DNA of 60,004 nucleotides, from assembly GCA_913061275.1 (NCBI GenBank), contig CAJXSR010000023.1, positions 1 to 60,004 on the forward strand. Direction: 5' to 3'. This DNA comes from an uncultured Paracoccaceae bacterium (GTDB lineage Bacteria > Pseudomonadota > Alphaproteobacteria > Rhodobacterales > Rhodobacteraceae). A program made the position numbers and the translations under genes. The notes below the pieces were generated by a model. It saw only the letters and a list, made by a program, of their open reading frames with translations. It had not been told where the DNA came from and ran no database searches. Positions 35,353 to 45,661 of this stretch are shown one piece after another (the first letter of the stretch is position 1; each line of letters starts with the position of its first letter).

Positions 35353-35814
35353 ATGGCCGACCAATTAGATGCAGTCGATCGAAAAATTTTAAAGGAATTG
35401 CAGGCCGATGCCTCACAAAGTTTGGATGAAATAGCCAAGAAAGTAGGCGCATCCAAAACCCCTGTGTGGAACCGTATTCGTAAACACCGTGCTTCGGGTT
35501 TGATTAAGGCGAATACTGCAATACTTGACCCGCAAAAACTGGGGTTAGAGGCATGTTTCTTTGTGCTTGTGCGCACGTCTGAACATGACAAGGGCTGGCA
35601 GGAAAAGTTCGTCAATACACTTCTGGCGCGTCCCGAAGTGTTGGAAGCGCACCGCCTTGCAGGCGACATTGATTACATCCTGAAAGTGCGGGTAGAAAAC
35701 GCCAAGGCTTATGACGTTTTTTATCAGGCGTTAATCTCGGAAGTGAAAATATTCAACGTGACAGCACTTTTGTCGATGGAAGAGATTAAATCGACCACAG
35801 TGCTGCCCGTTTAA
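35353..35814 (+). CDS. Lrp/AsnC-family regulator divergent from the sulfate reduction operon
   Basis: The 153-residue protein begins MADQLDAVDRKILKELQADA, with the helix-turn-helix SLDEIAKKVGASKTPVWNRI, then the AsnC ligand domain (LAGDIDYILKVRVENAKAYD, NVTALLSMEEI). In Rhodobacterales an Lrp-type gene is regularly divergent from cysG, so it probably controls sulfate assimilation, perhaps in response to cysteine. That role is inferred from position. AAAGGGAAAA precedes the ATG. Convergent dps follows after 10 nt. Confidence 0.93.
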   Translation: MADQLDAVDRKILKELQADASQSLDEIAKKVGASKTPVWNRIRKHRASGLIKANTAILDPQKLGLEACFFVLVRTSEHDKGWQEKFVNTLLARPEVLEAHRLAGDIDYILKVRVENAKAYDVFYQALISEVKIFNVTALLSMEEIKSTTVLPV

Positions 35815-35824
35815 CAAGCTATGC

Positions 35825-36292
35825 TTATTGCATAGACCGTAGCATCCACGCTGTTTTTTCGTGTAACCGCATGCGGTCGGATATCAATGCAACTGAAGAT
35901 TCATTTGACGCTTCTTGTGCTACCAAAAGAACATCGCGGCAGGTGTTGACGACCTGTTCATGCCCCTTGGTCAAAAGCGAAACCATATCGGATGCATCTG
36001 GAACGCCTTCAACTTCTTTTATCGCGCTAAGTTGTGAAAACTCTTTATAGGTACCGGGCGCGCGCATACCTAAAGTCCGAATTCTTTCGGCGATTTCATC
36101 AACTGCGGTTGCAAGTTCGGTATAATGTTCTTCAAACATCATGTGAAGGTCGCGAAATCTTGGCCCTGTTACATTCCAGTGAAAGTTATGAGTTTGTAGA
36201 TACAATGTGTAACTGTCAGAAAGTAGGCGACTTAATCCGTTAGCTACTTGTTCTCGGTCAGTTTTTGCGATGCCAATATTAATGCTGGTCAT
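35825..36292 (-). CDS. dps: Dps-family DNA-binding ferritin
   Basis: The 155-residue protein has the Dps ferroxidase signature at the dimer interface: [40 protein letters not shown] (His35, Asp65 and Glu69 region) and [12 protein letters not shown]. Dps forms a 12-subunit cage that oxidises and stores iron with peroxide and often coats DNA under stress. The N-terminus is short and has few basic residues, so DNA binding is uncertain. AAAAAGGAA precedes the ATG at 36292. The 145-nt upstream region should hold its own promoter; no clear OxyR or Fur site was recognised. Confidence 0.93.
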   Translation of the reverse strand: MTSINIGIAKTDREQVANGLSRLLSDSYTLYLQTHNFHWNVTGPRFRDLHMMFEEHYTELATAVDEIAERIRTLGMRAPGTYKEFSQLSAIKEVEGVPDASDMVSLLTKGHEQVVNTCRDVLLVAQEASNESSVALISDRMRLHEKTAWMLRSMQ

Positions 36293-36437
36293 AGTGTATT
36301 CCTTTTTCTGTATTTAACCTATCTTTACACGGTTTTATGGGCAGACACGGTGACTTAGTTACAATCCGAAACTTTGTTTCAGGTTGTGGTTTTGGGAATT
36401 TTATATGGGCAGTTCAGCATAGATATTATATAGGAAA

Positions 36438-37178
36438 TTAAATGAACGCAGCGGTTTCATCTTGTATTTGTGCTAAATCAAAGGCTTGAGATAGATCAAT
36501 CGTATGGTCAAATAATGATCGTCCTATAAGTGCGCCTGCCACATGTGGTACGTATTTAAGTCGGGCAAGATCATCTAAAGTTCTGGATAAACCACGTGCA
36601 ATGACGGGTGCCGAAGCGATGTTGGCCAATTCAGTAACCAAAGCCAAAGGGGCCTCAGCCATATCAATATCGGCATCAATATCCGTGACAATAATAGCTG
36701 CAAGCGGATCAGTCTGAAAGGTGCGAATAAAGGCTTCTGGCTCTATGGCGCTGGGGGTGCGCCACCCATCACTCATAACGCTGCCTTTGAATATATCCAC
36801 TGATAAAACAATCTGATCGGGGTATAATTTGGCCGCTTGTTTCACAATATTAGGGGCAATAACAGCAAGGGTGCCAATAACAATGCGTCCTGCACCTCGA
36901 TCAATCCAGTCTGATATGCGGTGCAAAGATTTAAACCCGCCACCAAGTTGAATAGATGTGCCCGATTGTTGAATTATATCCTGTATCAGATCGGTGTTTC
37001 TGTCGTCGCCAGAAATGGCATCAAAATCCGTGATATTGACCCAAGAAGCCCCCGCATCGGCAAAGCTGCGCGCCTTTTCAACAGGGTTCACATGCCAAAT
37101 TTGCGGCTCTTCAATACGGCCACGGTTCAGACTTACACAACGCCCATCCAACAGTTCGATACTTGGATAAATATCCAT
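36438..37178 (-). CDS. Diverged HisA/HisF-family TIM-barrel protein
   Basis: The 246-residue protein aligns with HisA by eye: MDIYPSIELLDGRCVSL, GASWVNITDFDAISGD, IQLGGGFKS, GRIVIGTLAV, VLSVDIFKGSVMSDGWRT and AGALIGRSLF. The catalytic Asp of the first strand is Glu8; the second catalytic Asp is kept (Asp128). The usual DIxRDG loop reads TDIDADI, and the second phosphate loop SGG reads ARGL. HisA isomerises a histidine-pathway ProFAR intermediate, but these changes and the absence of other his genes suggest a paralogue with another substrate. GGAG precedes the ATG at 37178. Confidence 0.78.
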   Translation of the reverse strand: MDIYPSIELLDGRCVSLNRGRIEEPQIWHVNPVEKARSFADAGASWVNITDFDAISGDDRNTDLIQDIIQQSGTSIQLGGGFKSLHRISDWIDRGAGRIVIGTLAVIAPNIVKQAAKLYPDQIVLSVDIFKGSVMSDGWRTPSAIEPEAFIRTFQTDPLAAIIVTDIDADIDMAEAPLALVTELANIASAPVIARGLSRTLDDLARLKYVPHVAGALIGRSLFDHTIDLSQAFDLAQIQDETAAFI

Positions 37179-37261
37179 AACGGCACTCCATTCCATCATA
37201 TATTCAGAATATCATAGCATATTTTACTGATAGAAGTTGGAAAGTAGCGACATATTTTGAA

Positions 37262-37292
37262 CGACAAGCGATAATACGGGTTATCGTTGTCG
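37262..37292 (-). terminator. Hairpin after the 132-residue hypothetical gene, probable terminator
   Basis: CGACAAGCGATAA at 37262-37274 pairs with TTATCGTTGTCG at 37281-37292 with one bulged G, around a 6-nt loop. It lies about 80 nt past the stop of the leftward gene that ends at 37371 and is followed on that strand by TTCAAAAT, a weak T tract. It could end that transcript or shape the leader of the HisA-like gene. Confidence 0.45.
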
Positions 37293-37370
37293 GGTGTTCT
37301 AAGTTATTCTAATATGATTTAGCTGTAGAAGATGGTGAGTTTTGTAAATCTACACGCTGTAGTAAAACAC

Positions 37371-37769
37371 TTACCGTTTCATCAGTGCGTTAGATTTTTT
37401 GCGTACCAACACGGTTCTCAGATCGTGCATTGCCATTAGCAAATCATCTGCAAACTCATCAATCTGTTCGTCGGTTGCATCTGATTGCACCCATTGTGCC
37501 GTGTCATTCAAATGATCTGTCGCACGTTTGATGTCATCCACTTTGCGCAACGCCAATGTTTTGCGCCGCTCAACTATCCACGCGTCAATTTCATTGCGCT
37601 CAGCCGCCGTTGGAGTTTGCTCGCCTTGGGGCTTCATCTGCCCGTTACGAATGTTGACCACTGCAATTTGCTGCAATTCCAACCGACGTTGACGGTTTTC
37701 TGTATCCACTCGAAATATAGCCGCACCATTGTCGCGCACACGAAAAAAAAGGCCTGTATTAGTGCTCAT
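37371..37769 (-). CDS. Uncharacterised 132-residue soluble protein
   Basis: The protein starts MSTNTGLFFRVRDNGAAIFR and is highly charged: an N-terminal beta-like segment (FRVDTENRQRRLELQQIAVV), then mostly helical sequence (AERNEIDAWIVERRKTLALR, DDLLMAMHDLRTVLVRK). No signal peptide, cysteine or membrane segment is present. I do not recognise the family; similar short proteins seem to occur in other Rhodobacterales but without a function. GGAAAA precedes the ATG at 37769. It follows the aspartate aminotransferase gene's end by position but both read leftward, with 49 nt between. Confidence 0.75.
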   Translation of the reverse strand: MSTNTGLFFRVRDNGAAIFRVDTENRQRRLELQQIAVVNIRNGQMKPQGEQTPTAAERNEIDAWIVERRKTLALRKVDDIKRATDHLNDTAQWVQSDATDEQIDEFADDLLMAMHDLRTVLVRKKSNALMKR

Positions 37770-37818
37770 ATGAAATCATTTTCCCCTTGATTTGCGTTAA
37801 TCTAATGCGTCTTTTCCT

Positions 37819-39108
<1,290 letters not shown>

Positions 39109-39130
39109 TCATCCGCAAAAGAGGTGCGAA

Positions 39131-39400
39131 ATGTCTGAAAACCGTGAAACACGATTAAAGCGACTGCGGTTACGATCATGGCGGCGTGGCCTAAAAGAGA
39201 TGGATTTGCTGTTAGGCACCTTTGCCGATGAAAAAATGGCCTCTTTAAGTGATGACGAATTAGATGCCCACGAAGCATTAATGTCAGAGCATGACCAAGA
39301 CCTTTTGGTTTGGTTTACAGGCCAACAAGATACACCCGAAGAGTTAAAAATGGCGTTATCACGGGTTCAAGACTACTTTTTATCAAAAAAATCGACATAA
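39131..39400 (+). CDS. sdhE: Succinate dehydrogenase assembly factor SdhE
   Basis: The 89-residue protein begins MSENRETRLKRLRLRSWRRG and has the diagnostic RGLKEMDLLLGTFAD segment, in which the RGxxE motif is required for flavinylation, then ELDAHEALMSEHDQDLLVWF. SdhE helps attach FAD covalently to the SdhA subunit. GAGGTG lies 7 nt before the ATG at 39131; the frame extends far upstream antisense to the aminotransferase, but that part is not coding. It precedes an LdtR-type regulator by 64 nt. Confidence 0.94.
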   Translation: MSENRETRLKRLRLRSWRRGLKEMDLLLGTFADEKMASLSDDELDAHEALMSEHDQDLLVWFTGQQDTPEELKMALSRVQDYFLSKKST

Positions 39401-39464
39401 TTTAACGAGTTGTTTGAACTTTACCGTCAATAAAGGCCCTGAGCAGTTATAGGCGGAGCATAAA

Positions 39465-39974
39465 ATGAGTGTACACGAAAACTTAGCAGTTGATCCTGTT
39501 AATCAACAAGGCAGTGATTTTCTGGGGTCTTATCTGGAAACACTTTCAATGGTGGAACGACTGCATCGGTTATTGCTAGACGTGATAAAAGATGAGTTCG
39601 AACGCTTGGGGATGCTGGATATTAATTCGGTTCAGGCGTTGTTGTTGTTTAACATAGGCGACAATGAAGTCACCGCAGGTGAATTAAAGTCGCGTGGTTA
39701 TTATCAGGGGTCAAATGTTTCATATAACCTGAAAAAGTTGGTTGAAGCTGAATATATGGAACATAAAAGATGCGAAATAGACCGCCGTTCAGTCAGGGTT
39801 CGATTATCTAAAAAAGGGCAAGATGTGCGTGAAATAGTCTCTGAATTATTCGGACGTCATTCAGATGGCATATTGGGTAAGGATGTACTGGGTGACCTTG
39901 ATTTAAGTGAGCTAAACCATGCATTGCGACGTCTGGAAAGATACTGGGGCGATCAAATCAGGTACATTTATTAG
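39465..39974 (+). CDS. ldtR: MarR-type regulator resembling LdtR
   Basis: The 169-residue winged-helix protein carries the very conserved LdtR core VQALLLFNIGDNEVTAGELK, RGYYQGSNVSYNLKKLVEA and DRRSVRVRLSKKGQDV. LdtR was described in Liberibacter and Sinorhizobium as an activator of an L,D-transpeptidase gene and of stress tolerance; close relatives occur across alphaproteobacteria. No transpeptidase gene is adjacent here. GGCGGAG precedes the ATG at 39465. A long hairpin follows the stop. Confidence 0.85.
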   Translation: MSVHENLAVDPVNQQGSDFLGSYLETLSMVERLHRLLLDVIKDEFERLGMLDINSVQALLLFNIGDNEVTAGELKSRGYYQGSNVSYNLKKLVEAEYMEHKRCEIDRRSVRVRLSKKGQDVREIVSELFGRHSDGILGKDVLGDLDLSELNHALRRLERYWGDQIRYIY

Positions 39975-39995
39975 GGGCGGTAAAGGCAGAGCCAA

Positions 39996-40033
39996 AAACA
40001 CAAGCATGTGAACTATTGGCGCATGCTGTGTTT
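39996..40033 (+). terminator. Long hairpin after ldtR, probable terminator
   Basis: AAACACA and GCATG at 39996-40008 pair with CATGC and TGTGTTT at 40022-40033, with one bulged A and a 13-nt loop. It lies 21 nt past the ldtR stop. No T run follows on the plus strand, so it may only partly terminate, or may protect the 3' end. Confidence 0.4.
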
Positions 40034-40094
40034 AATACGTGCGTAAAAGTGATTCTACCTATATGCTTCTAAAGATTACTTTTAGAGGTGAATA

Positions 40095-41318
40095 ATGGAT
40101 TACCAGTCTCAGATAGATACTGCCCTGAATGCTTTGCATGAAGAAGGCCGGTACCGTGTTTTTCATAACATCCGCAGGATAAACCAAAACTTCCCTAAGG
40201 CAATTTGGACAACACCAGAAGGTGAAGAACGTGAAATTACAGTTTGGTGTGGCAATGATTATCTGGGAATGGGCCAAAACCCAACTGTTTTAGCAGCTAT
40301 GCAAGATGCATTGCTAACTGCAGGGGCAGGTTCTGGTGGTACACGCAATATTTCTGGTAACACATCTTTTCACAAATTCTTAGAAGCCTCTATTGCCGAT
40401 TTGCACAATAAAGAAGCTGCCTTGGTTTTCACCTCTGCCTATAACGCGAATGAGGCAACACTGTCTGTTTTACCAAGGTTGTTTCCGGGATTGATTATAT
40501 TTTCGGATGCGTTGAATCACGCTTCAATGATTGAAGGTATTCGTCACGGGTTTGGTGAAAAACATGTGTTTCGCCACAATGACATAGCACATTTGCGCGA
40601 ATTACTGGAAGCTGCGCCAAAGGATGCGCCAAAACTAATCGCATTCGAATCGCTTTACTCAATGGATGGCGATTTTGGCCCGATCAAAGAAATTTGCGAT
40701 TTGGCAGAAGAGTTTAACGCCTTGACTTATATGGATGAAGTTCATGCTGTTGGACTTTATGGCCCACGCGGTGGCGGCGTTAGCGAACGCGATGGTTTGG
40801 CCGATCGTGTTGATATGATCAACGGTACATTGGCAAAAGCTTATGGCGTAATGGGGGGCTATGTTGCGTGTAACGCAAAATTGGTTGATGCAATCAGATC
40901 TTATGCGCCCGGTTTCATATTTTCCACGTCTCTTGCTCCTGCAATAGCGGCGGGTGCCAATGCATCTGTTGAATACCTGAAAACCCACCAAGAATTGCGC
41001 GATATACATCAGGCACGTGCGCGAAATTTGAAAACCCAAGTGAAAGCATTGGGAATGCCAGTGTCAGATTATGGCAGCCATATTGTACCAATCCATGTCG
41101 GTGACCCAGTTAAATGTAAAATGCTGTCTGATATGCTGCTGCATGATTATGGTTTTTATGTCCAACCGATTAATTTCCCCACAGTGCCACGCGGCACAGA
41201 GCGTTTGCGCTTTACGCCATCACCGGTTCATAGTGATGCAATGATCCTTGAACTGGTTCAGGCCTTAGATGGGCTTTGGGGCCAATGCGCATTAAACCGC
41301 TCAAAATTAACGGGTTAA
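40095..41318 (+). CDS. hemA: 5-aminolevulinate synthase
   Basis: The 407-residue protein matches the alphaproteobacterial HemA/ALAS family: [75 protein letters not shown] and [13 protein letters not shown], with Lys248 as the PLP-binding residue. It condenses glycine and succinyl-CoA to 5-aminolevulinate, the first step of haem and siroheme synthesis. TAGAGGTG precedes the ATG at 40095. The site is partly enclosed by a small TCTAAA/TTTAGA hairpin at 40068-40086. The gene is flanked by hairpins, suggesting its own transcript. Confidence 0.97.
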   Translation: MDYQSQIDTALNALHEEGRYRVFHNIRRINQNFPKAIWTTPEGEEREITVWCGNDYLGMGQNPTVLAAMQDALLTAGAGSGGTRNISGNTSFHKFLEASIADLHNKEAALVFTSAYNANEATLSVLPRLFPGLIIFSDALNHASMIEGIRHGFGEKHVFRHNDIAHLRELLEAAPKDAPKLIAFESLYSMDGDFGPIKEICDLAEEFNALTYMDEVHAVGLYGPRGGGVSERDGLADRVDMINGTLAKAYGVMGGYVACNAKLVDAIRSYAPGFIFSTSLAPAIAAGANASVEYLKTHQELRDIHQARARNLKTQVKALGMPVSDYGSHIVPIHVGDPVKCKMLSDMLLHDYGFYVQPINFPTVPRGTERLRFTPSPVHSDAMILELVQALDGLWGQCALNRSKLTG

Positions 41319-41370
41319 CCCCTTGTTTTAAGCCTAGGGGTGCCTTACCTGACAATTTATGTTAATGTTC

Positions 41371-41398
41371 AATCGAAGAAGGAAGAACCTTCTCGATT
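41371..41398 (+). promoter_or_regulatory. Stable hairpin between hemA and the RodZ-like gene
   Basis: AATCGAAGAAGG at 41371-41382 pairs with CCTTCTCGATT at 41388-41398, one bulged A, with a 5-nt AAGAA loop. It lies 52 nt after the hemA stop and 36 nt before the next ATG, and has no T run. It could be a rho-independent terminator lacking a U tract, an RNA processing site, or a leader element. Confidence 0.4.
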
Positions 41399-41434
41399 CG
41401 AGGTAATTGAGCGCGGGGATTAGGTAAGCAAGCC

Positions 41435-42631
41435 ATGACGACTTCGGCTGAAGATTTTCGTCCAAGAGGATTTGATTCATACCCACTTGCATTGGGGGAT
41501 GTGCTGCGCGGTGAACGTGCGACACTAGGCAAAACGCTGATTGATGTTCAAAACGATCTAAAAATTGGCGTCAGGTATATTTCTGCAATAGAAGATGGCG
41601 ATCTAACTGTTTTTGAAACCAAGGGTTTCATCGCGGGTTATGTACGTTCATATGCGCGTTATCTGAATTTGGATGGCGATAAAGCGTATAAACAATTCTG
41701 TCAGGAAACTGGCTTTGACGGGTTGAACAAAGATATCGCCCATCGCGAAACGCCCAGCCAAAACCAACGCCAACAACGGATATTGCCAGGCGTTGCTGCA
41801 AATAATCCGAACGTCACAACCAAGGGGCCAATGGCCTTACGTTCACAATCTTGGTATGAAAAAGTATCACTTTCAGCGGTCGGATCGTTGATGGTTCTAA
41901 TCATGCTTGTCATTGGGCTTGGGTATGGGGGCTGGCAGGTTTTACAAGAGGTTCAAAAAGTACAATTTGCACCCGTAAATGAAACGCCTGGCGTCGCATC
42001 AGATGTTTCTGTCTTGTCAGCAGGCTCTAATCCTTCCGACATCTCACCAGTTCTAAATCAAACTGCATCAGGATCGTTTACATCTGGTGCAACACTGACA
42101 TTAGATCAATTATACCGCCCACAAGAATTTGATACGCCAACCGTTATTTCACGTGATGGGCCGATCGTGCAAATTGACCCTGAAACCTTGGGTACATTTG
42201 CACCAGCACCAATCATTGTAGAAACACCCGTAGTCGACATAGTCGAAGCACCCCCAGTTGCAGTGGTTGAAACTGGTCCACCAACAATAGATATTGTAGC
42301 AACACGCCCTGCTTGGGTTCGGGTGTACTTGCCAGACAACAGCGTATTGTTTGAAAAAATTCTAAATTCAGGACAACGTTACCGTATACCGGTTGATCTA
42401 CATAACCCCTTGTTAAAAGCAGGAAATTCAGGGTCTGTATACTTAATGGTTGGGGATAAATCATATGGGCCTGTTGGATCTAGTGGCGGCGTTGCGCGGA
42501 AAATATCACTGGTTCAAGGTGATATAGAAACAAGATTTCAGGAAGTTCTGAATTTGTTTTCAGAAACATTGGCACCCCCATTGAATGTGGAAGCAGATCA
42601 AACAGCAGAGGCTGTTTTGCAAAAACCTTAA
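41435..42631 (+). CDS. RodZ-like helix-turn-helix membrane protein with DUF4115 domain
   Basis: The 398-residue protein has a cytoplasmic HTH_25 domain (residues about 20-95: LGDVLRGERATLGKTLIDVQ, then FETKGFIAGYVRSYARYLNL), one membrane helix around 147-169 (VGSLMVLIMLVIGLGYGGWQ), a Pro/Val-rich periplasmic linker, and a C-terminal DUF4115 domain (RPAWVRVYLPDNSVLFEKIL). This is the RodZ layout, which links MreB to the cell envelope in rod-shaped cells; many alphaproteobacteria carry this form. A weak ribosome site precedes the ATG at 41435. ispG follows after 83 nt, a pairing seen in many bacteria. Confidence 0.9.
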   Translation: MTTSAEDFRPRGFDSYPLALGDVLRGERATLGKTLIDVQNDLKIGVRYISAIEDGDLTVFETKGFIAGYVRSYARYLNLDGDKAYKQFCQETGFDGLNKDIAHRETPSQNQRQQRILPGVAANNPNVTTKGPMALRSQSWYEKVSLSAVGSLMVLIMLVIGLGYGGWQVLQEVQKVQFAPVNETPGVASDVSVLSAGSNPSDISPVLNQTASGSFTSGATLTLDQLYRPQEFDTPTVISRDGPIVQIDPETLGTFAPAPIIVETPVVDIVEAPPVAVVETGPPTIDIVATRPAWVRVYLPDNSVLFEKILNSGQRYRIPVDLHNPLLKAGNSGSVYLMVGDKSYGPVGSSGGVARKISLVQGDIETRFQEVLNLFSETLAPPLNVEADQTAEAVLQKP

Positions 42632-42714
42632 GTACCTAACAGTTAAGCATTAGCATTGATGAGTTTTGGATCGTGCTATATCTATGCAATAAATCTTTAC
42701 TAGGCCCATATACA

Positions 42715-43845
42715 ATGACCCTTAATCATATCCGACCATGGCGAAATATATACCGCCGCAAAAGCCGCCAAATTCATGTGGGATCGGTGCCAGTTGGGGG
42801 TGATGCACCAATAACAGTGCAAACAATGACAAACACACTTACGTCGGATGCAAAAGCTACGATTGCCCAAATTCAGGCCTGTGCAGATGCAGGCGCTGAT
42901 ATTGTACGTGTTTCATGCCCTGATGAAGCGTCAACCGCAACAATGGCTGAAATAGTACGTGAAAGCCCTGTACCTTTGGTTGCAGACATTCATTTTCATT
43001 ACCGACGCGCGATTGAAGCGGCAGAAGCGGGGGTTGCATGTTTGCGTATTAACCCTGGAAACATTGGCAAACCAGAACGGGTTGCCGAGGTGATAAAAGC
43101 TGCAAAAGATCATGGATGCTCTATAAGAATTGGGGTCAATGCGGGATCTTTGGAAAAACACTTATTAGATAAATATGCCGAACCTTGCCCAGAGGCGATG
43201 ATCGAAAGCGGATTGGCCCATATCCGCATATTGGAAGATAATGATTTTCACGAATATAAAATATCTGTAAAAGCATCTGATGTGTTTCTGGCCGCGGCCG
43301 CTTATCAAGGATTGGCCGAAGCAACAGATGCCCCCATCCATTTGGGCATTACAGAGGCGGGTGGCCTGACATCTGGCACCATCAAATCTGCGATTGGGTT
43401 GGGAAACCTGTTGTGGATGGGTATTGGCGATACCATTCGTGTGTCACTTTCCGCAGACCCTGTGGAAGAAGTGAAAGTCGGGTATGAAATACTTAAATCA
43501 CTTGGGCTGCGCCATCGGGGGATCAACATAATTTCGTGCCCCAGTTGTGCACGTCAAGGTTTTGATGTGATTGAAACTGTGGCGGAATTGGAAAAACGTC
43601 TGGAACATATTAGAACCCCAATGTCATTGTCTATCATCGGTTGTGTGGTGAATGGGCCGGGTGAGGCGTTGATGACAGATGTGGGCTTTACCGGCGGCGG
43701 TGCCGGTTCTGGTATGGTGTATATGGCGGGTAAGCAGGATCATAAGTTGGGCAATAAGCATATGGTTGACCATATTGTTGGGCTGGTTGAAACGCGTGCC
43801 GCTGAAATTGATGCACAAGCGGCATCAGAACAACCCGTTGAATAG
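42715..43845 (+). CDS. ispG: 4-hydroxy-3-methylbut-2-en-1-yl diphosphate synthase
   Basis: The 376-residue protein shows IspG/GcpE features: [61 protein letters not shown], and the [4Fe-4S] cysteines in [13 protein letters not shown] and [11 protein letters not shown]. It makes HMBPP in the methylerythritol phosphate route to isoprenoids. The conserved N-terminus [20 protein letters not shown] supports the ATG at 42715 rather than the upstream frame. A DUF1499 gene follows after 10 nt. Confidence 0.97.
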   Translation: MTLNHIRPWRNIYRRKSRQIHVGSVPVGGDAPITVQTMTNTLTSDAKATIAQIQACADAGADIVRVSCPDEASTATMAEIVRESPVPLVADIHFHYRRAIEAAEAGVACLRINPGNIGKPERVAEVIKAAKDHGCSIRIGVNAGSLEKHLLDKYAEPCPEAMIESGLAHIRILEDNDFHEYKISVKASDVFLAAAAYQGLAEATDAPIHLGITEAGGLTSGTIKSAIGLGNLLWMGIGDTIRVSLSADPVEEVKVGYEILKSLGLRHRGINIISCPSCARQGFDVIETVAELEKRLEHIRTPMSLSIIGCVVNGPGEALMTDVGFTGGGAGSGMVYMAGKQDHKLGNKHMVDHIVGLVETRAAEIDAQAASEQPVE

Positions 43846-43855
43846 GCAAAAGCGT

Positions 43856-44308
43856 ATGATTTTTTTCTACGGCATATTGGGTTTCATTATTTTGGCCGCT
43901 GCATATATACGATTTGCACCGCTTCAAACTGATATTTGGCACCAAGACCCCGAACTGGCAACGGCCAGTGATAAACCCAATGAATATCGGATGATAGGTG
44001 ATGATGCGCTTCACTTTGATATGCCCGCGGCAGATTTGCAGCGGCTTGTTGATGGTTTTGCGCAAAACCAATCGCGTACAAAGCGTATAAAAGGTGTGCT
44101 GGGTGACAGCATTATCACATATGTCGAACGATCAGCATTATTGGGCTATCCAGATTATATCACCGTGAAAATTAGCTCCATCAGCAATTCACAAGCAAAG
44201 CTTGCAATACTTTCGCGTTCGCGTTTTGGCTATTCTGATTTAGGCATCAACAAGAAGCGAGTGCGCCATTGGGTTGCCGCCATCCAAGGTTTGGTTGTCG
44301 GACGATAG
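43856..44308 (+). CDS. DUF1499 lipoprotein-like or membrane-anchored protein
   Basis: The 150-residue protein begins with a hydrophobic helix (MIFFYGILGFIILAAAYIRF) and then a DUF1499 domain: WHQDPELATASDKPNEYRMI, LVDGFAQNQSRTKRIKGVLG, ITYVERSALLGYPDYITVKI, and SRSRFGYSDLGINKKRVRHW near the end. The SRSR-YSDLG-N-RV pattern is the family hallmark. Function unknown; members are thought to lie at the envelope. It follows ispG after 10 nt and probably shares its transcript. Its last 69 nt overlap a leftward small secreted protein gene. Confidence 0.85.
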   Translation: MIFFYGILGFIILAAAYIRFAPLQTDIWHQDPELATASDKPNEYRMIGDDALHFDMPAADLQRLVDGFAQNQSRTKRIKGVLGDSIITYVERSALLGYPDYITVKISSISNSQAKLAILSRSRFGYSDLGINKKRVRHWVAAIQGLVVGR

Positions 44309-44527
44309 ACAACCTTGGTTAATTTCGCGCCACATAGGATTATTCAGTGACATCTCGCAACGCGCGATAAAATCGCGCCCACCAACAGACATACAAACCA
44401 TTGTGCCCAATTCAACGCGGGCGCCTACTTTATCTGTGCAATAACAATCTGGCGGTGAAACTTTAGCATCCGCGCCAAAAACTGATGTTGCGGCACAGAC
44501 CAATATGATTGATAAAAGCCACTTCAT
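44240..44527 (-). CDS. Small secreted cysteine-rich protein
   Basis: The 95-residue protein has a clear signal peptide (MKWLLSIILVCAATSVFGAD). Its mature part holds six cysteines, including CYCTDK, TMVCMS, ARCEMS and QGCLSS, and the segment EMSLNNPMWREI. The even number of cysteines fits disulphide bonds in the periplasm. It seems to match a small Rhodobacterales family without known function, but I am not certain. The 3' end overlaps the convergent DUF1499 gene by 69 nt, unusual in this window, so the last 20 residues may be an extension. Confidence 0.6.
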   Translation of the reverse strand: MKWLLSIILVCAATSVFGADAKVSPPDCYCTDKVGARVELGTMVCMSVGGRDFIARCEMSLNNPMWREINQGCLSSDNQTLDGGNPMAHSLLVDA

Positions 44528-44605
44528 ACATCTTTGATAGCATAAATTTATTTAAATGTCATGCTTACTCTTGACCCGCGCCAAGCAACACGCAATGTCT
44601 CGGCT

Positions 44606-45661
44606 ATGATACCAGAAGATAAATTAATGCAGATTAATGCGCGGTTCGAGTTTCTTGAAGCCAAAATGGCTGATGGCACGATGGCGGGTGATTTTGCCAG
44701 CCTGTCGAAAGAATATTCCGACTTAAGACCTGTTATTGATAAAATTTCACAATATCAGCGGCTTATTAGTGACATCGCAGAAGCCGAAGAAATGCTGGGC
44801 GATCCAGAAATGAAAGAGTTGGCAGCCGAAGAGCTGCCAGAGCTAAAAGCGGCCTTACCCAAAGCAGAACATGAATTGCAACTGTCCCTTTTGCCAAAAG
44901 ATGAGGCAGATGAACGTTCTGCGGTTCTAGAAATACGTGCAGGTACGGGTGGTGATGAAGCGGCATTATTTGCAGGTGATCTATTGCGTATGTATCAACG
45001 GTATTGCGATACTACAGGCTGGAAACTAGAGATTATTGACGCGTCAGAAACAGAACTTGGCGGTTACCGTGAAGTGATTGCCAATGTGAAGGGCAAAGGC
45101 GTATTTGCCCGAATGAAGTTTGAAAGCGGCGTTCACCGTGTGCAACGCGTGCCAAGTACCGAAAGTGGCGGTAGGGTTCATACCTCGGCGGCAACTGTCG
45201 CGGTTTTACCAGAGGCCGAAGAGGTAGATATTGATCTGCCTGCAACGGATTTACGCATTGATACAATGCGTGCCTCAGGTGCGGGTGGACAGCATGTGAA
45301 CACAACCGACAGTGCCGTGCGCATTGTTCATATCCCCACCGGTATTATGGTTGTATCGGCTGAAAAATCCCAACACCGTAACCGCGAAATTGCCATGCAA
45401 ACCATGCGCACAAGGCTTTACGATCTAAAGCGCCAAGAAGCCGATGAAGAACGTTCTGCCAGCCGCAAAGGGCAGGTGGGTTCAGGGGATCGTTCCGAGC
45501 GCATTCGCACTTATAATTTTCCACAAGGGCGCATGACCGATCACCGCATTAATCTGACACTTTATAAACTAGATCAGATTATTCAGGGTGATTTGGATGA
45601 AATAATCGATGCGCTTATTGCGGATGACCAAGCGCAAAAATTGGCAGAGCTTAATCCGTGA
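44606..45661 (+). CDS. prfA: Peptide chain release factor 1
   Basis: A protein of about 351 residues with RF1 features: [60 protein letters not shown], the catalytic [11 protein letters not shown], and [20 protein letters not shown]. The stop-codon recognition PxT region reads [10 protein letters not shown] upstream as usual. It releases peptides at UAA and UAG. The start is uncertain: ATG 44606 ([20 protein letters not shown]) fits the family better than ATG 44561, which adds 15 residues. It overlaps prmC by 4 nt. Confidence 0.96.
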   Translation: MIPEDKLMQINARFEFLEAKMADGTMAGDFASLSKEYSDLRPVIDKISQYQRLISDIAEAEEMLGDPEMKELAAEELPELKAALPKAEHELQLSLLPKDEADERSAVLEIRAGTGGDEAALFAGDLLRMYQRYCDTTGWKLEIIDASETELGGYREVIANVKGKGVFARMKFESGVHRVQRVPSTESGGRVHTSAATVAVLPEAEEVDIDLPATDLRIDTMRASGAGGQHVNTTDSAVRIVHIPTGIMVVSAEKSQHRNREIAMQTMRTRLYDLKRQEADEERSASRKGQVGSGDRSERIRTYNFPQGRMTDHRINLTLYKLDQIIQGDLDEIIDALIADDQAQKLAELNP

